This document shows, piece after piece, positions 1-8,990 of a DNA stretch of 64,000 nt (positions are counted from its first letter, which is position 1; each line of letters opens with the position of its first letter). The position numbers were made by a program, and so were the translations under genes. Under the pieces are notes generated by a model. That model saw only the letters and a program-made list of their open reading frames with translations. It was not told where the DNA came from and searched no databases. Source of the DNA: Tricholoma matsutake (taxonomy: Eukaryota; Basidiomycota; Agaricomycetes; Agaricales; Tricholomataceae); assembly GCA_026075535.2 (NCBI GenBank), contig AP026544.2, positions 10,168,001-10,232,000 of the forward strand. The letters are read 5' to 3'.

Positions 1-660
1 GTGACAATGGTGACGATGGCAGCTAGCCAACGAAAATGACATGGAAGGATAGCAGGAATGAGGCAGGACAACCGACAATGACCAACATGACGAAGATGAG
101 CAATAGCAGCAGGGTGATGGAATGGTGACAAGAGGGGACAGGGAGGGTACAAGGAGATAAACAGAACAAAAAAAGGCCCAAGAGACATTGTCGGTGTCTC
201 TTGCGCCACAAGCAAGTCTTTTTCTTTTCTGGTTTCTTTTTATTTTTACTAATAGCTATTTTAGGTACTATTTTTGACTATTGACAACGATGGGATGGGA
301 GGACGAGACAACAAGGAGGAAAACAATGACAGCATGACAGGGAGATGGGGGACAACAACAGGGGTATGCACAATGGGGTTACGCATGAGGGGGCATGTAC
401 AACCCAGAGAGGGGATGAACAAAAGATGGCAGAGAGGGAGCAAGACAACGACCAGGAATGGGGGGACAGCGATGACATGGGGACATTGGGATGGCAGAGC
501 AGAGGGATGAGGCCAACCACCACTGCTGTGAGCCCCTGCTCCCAGGGTGGATGTGCAGTGGTTTTGATGAAAGGGGGAGGGATGGACACCCATGATGACA
601 TGATGCAACCCTCGCGGTTTGCGAGGCTTTTGTTCACTATGTATTTAATTATGCTGTAGT
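1..660. repeat. purine-rich low-complexity region, no gene
   Basis: The plus strand is strongly biased to G and A, with irregular repetition of GACAA, ATGACA and GGGGA words. Several short frames stay open on both strands, but their translations are low-complexity and match no family I recognise. It looks like decayed minisatellite or transposon tail. I see no promoter or gene here. Confidence 0.5.
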
Positions 661-1534
661 TCTGCTCCCCTCCCTACTGAGGGGAGGGAATATATTTATA
701 TTATTTAAATGATACTCCCCTTGCATTTGCAAGGGTAGTGTATAAACAACAAATTGTATATATAATTCAGGCTGAGCATTCTAAATCAATGAAGATGTAT
801 TCTATGGATGGATTAGAGGCCTGGGGACTGTTTCCTCTGTGAAACTCATGCAAGAATTTGATGGGACCATGGTGTATCTAGATCATTGCAATTCAAAAAT
901 GTGAACACCATATCAATGTCTAAAATGCTATGGTGCATCCACCAAATTCTTTCTTGAGTTTCACAGGGGAAACAGTAGGCCCCCTGATTTCTATAGAATA
1001 CATCCATCTCTTGAAGGCAATTGTCAAACCACATCCCTCATGTTGAATGCAAGGGAGTGGGGCACAATATAATTACCTACACAAATGAGAGAATGATATA
1101 CATAAAAACCAAACCCCTTGCATTCAGCACCATGGGGGGAAGGGTAACAATGTTATTTAAAAACAAACCCCTCCCCGTGCAAATTTGGGGGGGAGAGGGA
1201 CGTGGCCCCACTCGTGTCGGTCCCATCCTGCCCACTGTCTCCTCCCTTGGTCACCCTGGTTCTCTTCCATGCCATTGCTCTCATCGAACCTAAACATGAA
1301 ATGAAAACATCAATTGAAATGAAATGATGAACTTAAAAAAGAAACATTACCTAGGGCCCACACAACACAGGCATCATTTGGGCCCAATGTTGTTGATTTG
1401 TGGTGGTTGGTGGCTTTTGTTGACGTGGGAATGGGTGTGGGAGTGGTGGTGGTGGCTGTTGACAGAGTGGTAGTGGTGGTGAGGGGAGAGGGAGAGGGTG
1501 GGTGGTGAGGTGGCAACAGAATGCTTGATAACAT
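661..1534. other. intergenic, AT-rich with two G-tract patches
   Basis: No supportable gene. The stretch holds short G/C-homopolymer patches near 1130-1200 (runs of G and C around CCCCTT and GGGGGG) and a GT/GGT-rich stretch near 1400-1510. Similar G-tract patches occur in the hAT-like element at 36.9-37.2 kb, so this may be a remnant of a related element. Confidence 0.35.
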
Positions 1535-1675
1535 GGCTTAGCCGGCTCCAGCCAGCTTCTGAGCCAGAATTGTAGCTTAGCTGAGCTGCAGCTATCCTCG
1601 TGCCACAGCTCAGCTCAACTTTGGCTAAAACTGGCTCAGCTATCAGCTTAAACCAGCTCTGAGCCAAAGCTGTGG
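1535..1675. repeat. AGCT-rich cluster of short inverted motifs
   Basis: About 140 bp consists of repeated CAGCT, AGCTCAG, GAGCC and GGCT words in both orientations (for example GAGCTGCAGCT and GCTCAGCTATCAGC). The motifs are self-complementary, so the segment could fold into several alternative hairpins. It lies directly upstream of the truncated Copia polymerase and may mark the insertion or deletion boundary of that element. Confidence 0.45.
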
Positions 1676-1676
1676 C

Positions 1677-3100
1677 AACACTACCCTGGAATGATGTACT
1701 GCAAGGGAAGCAAATCCAAAAAGGGAAACTGGTTTTCCACATCAAGTGGGACGAGACTGGAAAAGCCATTAGGTGGAAAGTACATCTTGTTTTCAAAGGT
1801 TTTGAACAGATCTATGGAAAGGATTACACCAAGACTACCTCACCAACAGCACACATGGAATCCTGGCAGATACTTTTGCACCTGGCAGCTTCTCTAGGTT
1901 GGGATGCACAACAAATTGATGTAAAAACTGCATCCCTCTATGGACTACTATCAGATGATGAAGTGCAATACATGCACAACTGGTGTAGACCCAATCGGGT
2001 AGATGAGCTTATGTAATACAGGAGACCCTGGATATACATAGCTAACCGGCTATCCCAAGTCTTACACTTCCACCATAATAAGAATAGAACACATTGTTAT
2101 ATTCTCATCGTGTGGCCTCGTAAGCATCTACTACCACACCCTTACAACTGGCAGGTTTTGAGGAGCCTGGGAGGGAAGATTGGGTGTGGCAATTACAACA
2201 TGGATTGTATGGTATGAAGCAGAGCAGGCGCATATGGAACCAAACATTCAATGCTCAAATGATCAAATGGGTTTTCACCTGCCTGTCTTGTGAGTCCTGC
2301 ATTTATCACTGCAAATATGACTCAGGAATTATTATTATTGCAGCAGTCCATGTTGATGATTACCTGTTGATTGCCAACACAAGGGAAGAAAACAAGTGAT
2401 TCAAGACCCAAATGAAGAAAGTATGGACTATTTCAGAACTGGGCACAGCACGCTTTATTGTTGGGATTGTTGTTGCCTGGGACAGGGCTGCTCAAACCAT
2501 TGCACTCTCACAAACTGCCTTGATTGATAAAATCATTGACCAGTTTGGACAGAAGGATGCCCACCCAATATCAGCCCCTCTTGAACCTGGTTCCAAATTA
2601 CATCAAGCTATGTCCACTGAGGACCAGTTCTAACTCAGTAAACTTCCTTAGTAGGTTGCCTACTCTATCTGGCCATATCAACATGTCCCGACATTTCATA
2701 TGTGGTTTGACAACTATCACAATATCTTGATTGTTATTACTTTGAACACTGGACAGCAGCAATTAGATTGATGTGTTACCTCAAAGGCACTAAGAGTTTT
2801 AAACTCTACCTTGGTGGAGATAATCCCATTGATTTGCAGGCATTTAGTGACTCAGATTGGGCAAACTGTCTTGACACAGTCAGCAGTTACATGTGCTCAC
2901 TTGGCTCTGGCGCCATTTCCCCTTCTCCACTCCTGCATCAAACACGTTGATATAAAATATCATTTCCTCTGGGAGCACATACAATCAAATGACCTATGAC
3001 TCACCTACATTAACACCTGCAAAAATATTGCAGACATGTTCACAAAGGCACTTGATGTCAAACAATTCACTTACCTCAGGAGCTTTCTTGGTCTTCACTA
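1677..3100 (+). pseudogene. decayed Copia retrotransposon polymerase (RT and RNase H)
   Basis: Pieces in several frames read in order as a Ty1/Copia polymerase. An RT start (VFHIKWDETGKAIRWK, then YGKDYTKTTSPTAH) lies at about 1720-1870. The palm follows at 2190-2400 with GLYGMKQSRRIWN and the catalytic box VHVDDYLLI. A connection region lies at 2412-2633, an RNase H start (FSDSDWANC) at about 2845, and the family-typical C-terminus (NIADMFTKALD, then SFLGLH and a stop) ends near 3100. Stops and frameshifts separate the blocks and gag, protease and integrase are absent, so the copy is dead and 5'-truncated. Unlike the two other Copia copies here, it keeps the canonical VDD active-site residues. 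It therefore belongs to a different Copia lineage. Confidence 0.85.
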
Positions 3101-3138
3101 ACACAATTCCATGCAAGGAGGAGTATTCATGGTAGGAG

Positions 3139-3533
3139 TGTTGAGAAATACACTGTGAGCACCTATGAACATTATATTGCTGCATATGGACAATGGTCTG
3201 CAAATGCAGTATTGCCAAATATGGACATTGGCATGAGTTTGATGCAAGTGCTATTTTTAATGTGTCCCTTTGAGGCACATGTATGGATCCACACAGTGGA
3301 TACCTTTATGATACCATCCTCTTTATCTTTCATGGTACATATATACAGTAGATAGTTATACAACCACCTCAGTCACTTATACAACAACTGAGGTGAGTAA
3401 CGATATGATAAAGAACACCTACTTACTGTACCTATAGCTTATTCTTGTATATGCTAGGTACAGTACTTATGAATAAAGTCACTTATACAATGACTGAGCT
3501 TATTCTTGTATATGCTAGGATTGACTTTCTACA
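3139..3533 (+). repeat. 3' LTR of the decayed Copia element
   Basis: The segment begins TGTTGAG just after the purine-rich tract that follows the polymerase stop and ends in CTACA, giving TG...CA borders and a length of about 395 bp. It contains a duplicated TTATTCTTGTATATGCTAGG block (near 3440 and 3500) and an inverted repeat CCTCAGT...ACTGAGG at 3367-3393. That hairpin recurs in the LTRs of the two other Copia elements in this window. No matching 5' LTR is present. Confidence 0.65.
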
Positions 3534-3539
3534 TTGGGT

Positions 3540-3720
3540 TCTGGTCAGGAGAAGTTGGAGGTTGTAGGAGGGTTGTTGGGAGGTAGAGGATTCAGGCAGA
3601 ATCTGGGGCAGAATCCACTTAGCATAAAACACCAAGTGAAATGGGGAACAGAAGGCTTCAACTTATAAGAGGTTGTGCCCTTCTCCTTGTCAAGTGTCCT
3701 AATTTTAAGAGGGAGGGTCA
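3540..3720 (-). repeat. fragment of Gypsy LTR (TGTCAAG family), reverse orientation
   Basis: Read on the minus strand, the block around 3660-3710 (AAATTAGGACACTTGACAAG, then GAAGGGCACAACCTC, TATAAGTTGAAGCC) matches by eye the 3' part of the solo LTR at 45.4-45.5 kb and of the chromovirus 3' LTR at 59.0-59.1 kb. It lies downstream of the minus-strand gag fragment, so the two together are a deletion derivative of one Gypsy element. Confidence 0.5.
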
Positions 3721-3829
3721 GAAAAAGCTTAGGGATCTGGAGATTATCCAGGAGGAAGTGGAGAGAGGTAAGTGGTAGAGTTGGAGGGATAGAGAACTTA
3801 AGTTGGATAGCTGATGTCCAGTGGGTTGT

Positions 3830-4440
3830 CCTTGGCCTTGGATGTGGAGAGCTTCTTTTTCCATAGTCTCCTGTGCCCTTCCCACAATCACTCTAGCTCT
3901 CCTCCACTGCCTGTCCTACTTTGATGCAGCATTTATCATCCCTTCTACGGTGGTGAACATTTCCATGTTGAAGATTCTTTCCAACACTTGGGGGTTCAAC
4001 CCATCCATGAACAATTCACAAGGCAGTATCATTGTTGATACCCACCTTCTCTTTCAAGATCCTGAACTGCACAATGTAGTCCTCCAGGTCCTGTCCCTGT
4101 TTCAGGGTCTTTATTTGGTTCTGGCCCTTCTGGCCTTGTCTATGGGTGTGAATGCAGCTTTTAACACTACTTTGAACTCTCCCCATGTTCCTAATTTTGG
4201 CCCAAGTCTGTGCCCAAGGTGCTGCTGTTCCTCCATTCATGAAAAACAGGGTGAAGACAATCTTCTTTTCATCTGTGTCATGGATGCCAGTGTTCACTCT
4301 CAAATAGAGCTTTACTTCCTGCAGGAACTTTACTGTCCTGGTTCATTCTCCTGTGAAATTCAATTGAGTTCAGATCCTGATCTCTTTGTTCAATGGGTAT
4401 CAAAGGTATGCAAACACAAAGTCAATGCAGCTGGGTTCAG
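3830..4440 (-). pseudogene. Gypsy retrotransposon gag remnant
   Basis: On the minus strand the translation shows the capsid region of fungal Ty3/Gypsy gag: VKFLQEVKLYLRVNTG, then DEKKIVFTLFFMNGGTAAPW, a glutamine/lysine-rich linker, DLEDYIVQFRILKEKVG, and ELFMDGLNPQVLERIFNMEM. In-frame stops lie before the first block and after the last, and a frame change separates the middle blocks. It is dead and lacks the zinc knuckle and polymerase. The long plus-strand frame over the same bases (3821-4555) is its shadow. It relates to the LTR fragment immediately to its left. Confidence 0.75.
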
Positions 4441-4653
4441 TAGACATGTTATTGTAGAGATATTGGTTAGGGCTCATTTCTTTTTTCCATGTATCTATCA
4501 CGGATGTTTTGAAGTTGATCATGAGGCCATGAGTCTAAATTTATCCGATCGATGAGATTGACAGGATACTTACAGCAATGACACGTGTTCCCAGATGGCA
4601 ACCGCATTTCCTCCACTGCTATAATTTCTTAAGACGATCTCTAACCAGGCGAA

Positions 4654-7147
4654 ATGCCGCCAATCCATTCATTTGTCGGCTTTCTAACCCTTTTCCTACA
4701 GCTCCATCTTGTTAGTGCTGTAACTGTCTATTATCAGCCTGGCCAGGCACCTCTCAGTTCTGCAGCAGGCACTGCTGCAGGAGCCAAGTACACTGGCGCA
4801 GCAGCATACGATCCTACTGTTTTAACACCTCCTCCCGTTCCAAATCCATTCAACACTCAATTTGCCATCCAGTTGCAGAATGGAGCCGTAGCTAACCTTT
4901 CAATACCACAACCTGGCTCATTCCTAGGATTTTCAGTAGAAATGTCCGTCGTAAATCAAGTCGGTACGTTACTTGGCCTCCCGCTCTAATTTCCCTTCAT
5001 GTCAATAATTTCGTTCTCAGTTGGGAAAAATTCATCTCTACTTCAAGTCGCCTTCCTCAACTTGATGGCCAATATCCAAGAACGGGCTGGTAGTGTAACG
5101 GTCCGAGTTGGTGGAAATTCTCAAGAATCGGCGACGCTCGTGTCGAGTACGTCTAGTGGAAGAATTCTAGAGAAAAACATAACTGCCACCTCTAATCCGG
5201 TGAGGAGACTTCTACTGTCCTCTAACGCCGATTTGTGCTAATCGCATCGTAGACAAACACGCCCCCGTTGGACTACACAACCGGCCTTATCTACATGTTG
5301 AGGAATGTCTCCGCTCTAGTCAATGTCCGCTGGTTCCTCGGTACACTTTTTCTTTTTCGCCTTCCTCATCCACTCATCCTCATCCACTCATCCTCATCAT
5401 CTAGGTATCCCATTCTTCAATGTCACTCCACCACAGTTGGCAATTGCCGAGGCTAGTCAAGCAATCCTGGGCGACTTTCTTCTCGGTCTCCAAGCCGGGA
5501 ATGAGCCCGACTTATACTCGGCCCACAACCATCGTCCGTCTGCAAGTTCCCCCTCAACCATATTGTTCAACCGCACCGAACTGACTGTGTGTCAATCCGA
5601 CAGACTTATGGCCCATTCGACTACTTCGGTGAATTCGGTACGGTAGTCCAAGCGGTGAATTCCGACCAGAACATCCCAAATAAAAACACGCTCATCGGCC
5701 CCAGCTTGGCCACTACATGGACTCCGGAGCAAGTGTGGAACACGGGATTCGTCGACTCATACTCTAGCTCCCTCGCTTACCTCGCATTCGAACGGTGACC
5801 TCTTCTTACTATTATATTCAGTCGTCAAGATATTAATCTCGATGACCTATATAGATACCCGGCCGACAACTGTGGTGCACAATTCGGGTTGGGCCAGGCG
5901 GTCGACCCACAGACCGTGTTCCCGACGTACCTCTCGCATCAGCTCGGGCAGCAGCTCTGCCAGACTTACCTCAACTCAACGGCGTATGCGCAGTCAAAAG
6001 GCAAGAAGGTCCTCATGTTTGAGACGAATACCGCATCGTGTGGTGGATTCCCCGGTATCAGTGACTCGTTCGGCGCGGCACTCTGGGGGCTCGACTATTC
6101 GCTTCAGATGGCGTACTCGAATTTCTCTGGGGCGATGTTCCACGTTGGTGGACAGAACGTGTATTATAATGTATGTGTGCCATGCATTCCTGTTTGATGC
6201 TGTATTAACGTTCCTTTGTTCTTACCAGCCCTTCACCCGTAAGCAGTATTACTATCTGCCCATTCCTTTCTACCTACTTACCATCACCTCTAGCACCCCC
6301 AACCAACCAATCTACATACCATGAATGGACCATTGGCCCTATTTACTATTCGGCTCTCATTATGGCCGAAATTCTAGGGCCCAGCAATACCTCCCAGGTT
6401 GTTGACCTCAACTCAAATAACGGAAACCAGTTCACGCCTGCATACGCAATCTATCAGAGTGGAACGCCCGTCCGCGTGGCACTGTTCAACTACGTCACGG
6501 ACTCTAGCGGGAACAGTAATCTGCTGGTGTCGATCTCGGTGGGTGGTGGTCAGACGGGCCAGCCGAATGCAACCCCAGCGGAGGTGAAAGTAAAGTACGT
6601 GTTTATGGCTATGTAAGAAGTGTTGAGCTGTGAAGGCTAACTGGATGTGCTGTAGATATTTCACAGCCCCCTCGGTGTCGCAGAAGGGTAACTTAACCTG
6701 GGCTGATCAGGTCAGTGTCTCGTTGAATCTGAATCAAATTTATGTCACATACATGCCCCATAGACATTCGGCGACGTCTTCGGATCCGACGGACGCCCCA
6801 TGGGCACCGAAAACGTACAAACCATCCAATGCGACCAAACCAACAACGTCTGTCAAATAAAAGTCCCCGCACCGGGGTTCGCGCTTGTTTTCCTCAACGA
6901 CAACACGGCGCCGGGGAACGGTGCCGGCCCCACGACGACGTTCTCGACGAGTTCGGTCACGAAATCGCATAATACTCTGTCTGTGGACCCAAAAGTCCTG
7001 GCTACGTCCAATGGGCATACGGGGATGGACCAGAAGTTGGGGAGTACGAGTCATGGGAGTGTTAATGCGGCGGAGGGGGCGAGGTGGAGGGGGGCTGGGT
7101 GGGTGTTTGGGCTGGTGGTCAGTGTTGCAGTGGTACTGGTTTGGTGA
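4654..7147 (+). CDS. glycoside hydrolase family 79 (glucuronidase-like), secreted, likely GPI-anchored
   Basis: Ten exons give an unbroken 656-residue protein: 4654-4963, 5021-5199, 5253-5340, 5405-5541, 5604-5794, 5855-6170, 6229-6238, 6294-6594, 6656-6710 and 6764-7147. It starts with a signal peptide (FLTLFLQLHLVSA). It carries the GH79 hallmarks SFLGFSVEMS, RAGSVTVRVGGN, the acid/base site QAGNEPDLY (Glu about 226) and the nucleophile site VLMFETNTASCGG (Glu about 358), then a C-terminal beta domain. The last 15 residues are hydrophobic after a Ser/Gly/Asn-rich stretch, suggesting a GPI signal. The family hydrolyses beta-glucuronosyl linkages, for example on arabinogalactan or glucuronoxylan-type glycans. 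The 7th exon is only 10 nt. The 4th intron uses GC-AG borders (GCAAGT at 5542), the only choice that keeps frame through HRPS/TYGPFDYFGEFG. No stop or frameshift was found, so it is probably functional. Exact substrate is not predictable. Confidence 0.9.
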
Positions 7148-7401
7148 GGTCGTAAGATGGGTAGTGTATATGTATTGGGCCATTCGTGTAGAGTGGTGGA
7201 TTTGAGTGCGATAAACTGTCGGTTGCTTTCGATGTTATGCTTTCATTGTGGGACTGTAGATACAGCACCCCAAGCTAACTTATTAGGGGTGTGTTCGATA
7301 GCGCGACCATCGTTGGGTTTCAACATTATGCATAAATTGCGCCAATAATTTAGTGACATCCGTTCAACGGACCAGTCATGATGATGCCCACCACCAGCCT
7401 T

Positions 7402-7971
7402 TCAAACCATGAGCATGAATTGAATTTTATCTTTCGCTTTCTCCATGGCACCCCTCGAGTTTTTCTTGTACAGATTACGTGTCACAACTGAAAAACACAT
7501 GAGGTCAGTGATACGCATGGAGATTGACGTATGGCGAGAACCTCGATTTCTCGATTCCATTAGTGAGTCAAGAGACTCTTGAATTCGTCCGTCGAGGATG
7601 TCAATTGAGGCAGTGGGGGCATAATGATAGACCTCGACTGTCAAGTCAGAAACATCACTGGATGTAGCACTTTTTGAAATGGCGTTAGTTATGCAGAGTG
7701 CAAGCGTGGATGTGGGCTCACAGCTCAAACGGTCCGTCCCATATCGGATTGCTGATATGTCTTGTCGTTATTTTCTGAGAATCAGTGACCAGCTTCACAT
7801 AGTAATGACAAGTTGGACGACATTCAAATTGTTTGAAGCAGGATGTGAACTGGGATGAAACGCCGTCGTTCTCCACATACTGTAAGTCTAGCTATGATCA
7901 TCAATCTAGCTCTTCGTGTTGCTGGATATGACTTGCCAGTGGTAGGACCTACCTTGGATGATAACTTTCAT
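7402..7971 (-). CDS. small C2-like domain protein (132 aa)
   Basis: Four exons on the minus strand (7953-7971, 7722-7887, 7542-7669, 7402-7487) sum to 133 codons with correct phases. One intron holds a textbook branch site (CTAAC). The protein reads as a single C2-type beta sandwich: CHYYVKLVTDSQKITTRH, then ISNPIWDGPFELL, DLTVEVYHYAP, and a final strand KIQFMLMV. C2 domains bind membranes or partners. In agaricomycetes such domains often sit at the N-terminus of NACHT/AAA proteins, but here the frame ends right after the domain, so it may be a stand-alone minigene or a truncated copy. The 19-nt first exon is the least certain part. It is convergent with the GH79 gene, with 254 bp between stops. 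Family assignment rests on pattern only. Confidence 0.6.
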
Positions 7972-8285
7972 GGCCCAGAGGCTTTTCGGTTCAAAAGTCA
8001 GTATGTAACTTATCCTTCGTGGGTATTTGCCGATCTACAGGAATAACGATGGAAAGATCTAGGTCGTGACGGGATGCGGGGAAAGATGCAGCGTTGGCTT
8101 TGCTGGTTATACCCCCTGGCACGTAGGATTAATACACGCCCCATTCGCGTGTCATATCGAATATGCACCATATCCACTATTCCCAAGCCACGCCTCACTG
8201 CATGCATTCGCTGTCCCTTATCCCGAACTGTGCACTATCACGATATTAGCTCGCAAAATAATCTTCTAATAAGAACAGGCAGACC

Positions 8286-8436
8286 ATGCATACTATCGTG
8301 AACCCCCGCGCATCGGCCAGACCCACTCAAAACCCACTGGCACCTTACATCCACATCGAAGATCAGTACTTTTTTTAGGGCAGAAGATGCAGTTTGTGGT
8401 GAGGCTGCATCGCCACCGACCCAAACGGTGAAGGTC
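8286..8436 (+). pseudogene. 5' side of a host reading frame cut by the CACTA-like insertion
   Basis: The frame ending CCCAAACGGTGAAGGTC at 8436 continues without interruption into the frame starting at 17509 if the element and one copy of the ACG target duplication are removed. The same frame has an ATG at 8286 followed by about 30 codons, but TAG and TGA stops lie before 8403. Either an intron or decay intervenes. I do not recognise the protein. Confidence 0.3.
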
Positions 8437-8604
8437 ACGCACTGGCACAATACCCCTGATGGGGTATTATGTAAGTATCTTGGAAGTATTCCTAATACTG
8501 TCAAGATACTAGCCCAGAAGTATGTTGCAAGTATGCTGATTGTTGATTACCATACCTCCACATTAGTAACTTGTACATATTGTAACTGTATTCTGAATGT
8601 CTTG

Positions 8605-8975
8605 TGTTGACATATCGAGGCATCCCCGCACCTGCCTGCGCTCGCCTGCGGTCGCCAATGCTCGCCGACTGTCAAAGATATTTATTATTAGTACGTTACA
8701 TCTATTTATAGAACTACAGTAACTATGTCTCGTCTTATTTGAAAAGCATATATGGGACGTTATATACCTTGTAGCTTTACGTCATAACCTCAGTGATTGT
8801 CCGTTCACTGAGGTGTATGTCCCCTTTCTCTATTTTATTTATTTCCTTACTTACCCATAGTAGTATCTCGTTATTCTATTCTAGGTACTACTACTGAATA
8901 CAGTGATTGTCCATTCACTGAGGTTATCTCGTTATTCTATTCTAGTTCCCTACCGGTTCCTGCCAACGTTCTATA
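8605..8975 (+). repeat. Copia-1 5' LTR
   Basis: 371 bp, TGTTGACATATCG to CGTTCTATA. It contains the hairpin CCTCAGTG/CACTGAGG at 8788-8813 and a shorter CAGTG/CACTG repeat at 8901-8920. It retains CpG sites (TCGAGG, CTCGCC, GGTCGCC) that are TpG or CpA in the 3' LTR. Confidence 0.92.
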
Positions 8976-8990
8976 GGTTATGGGCCCTGA
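8976..8990 (+). other. Copia-1 primer-binding site overlapping the gag start codon
   Basis: GGTTATGGGCCC follows the 5' LTR directly. Its complement GGGCCCATAACC matches the anticodon arm (CAT anticodon) of initiator tRNA-Met, the internal half-tRNA priming mode known for Drosophila copia and Ty5. The ATG inside the site (8980) is also the first codon of gag (MGPDDIS). Copia-2 shows the same arrangement. Confidence 0.7.

Noticed and set aside
3821..4555. 244-codon plus-strand ORF
   Set aside because: Shadow of the minus-strand Gypsy gag, which shows clear family motifs in the opposite frame.
7855..8046. 63-codon plus-strand ORF
   Set aside because: Overlaps the 5' exons of the minus-strand C2 gene, whose splice phases are consistent. 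No family match for the plus frame.
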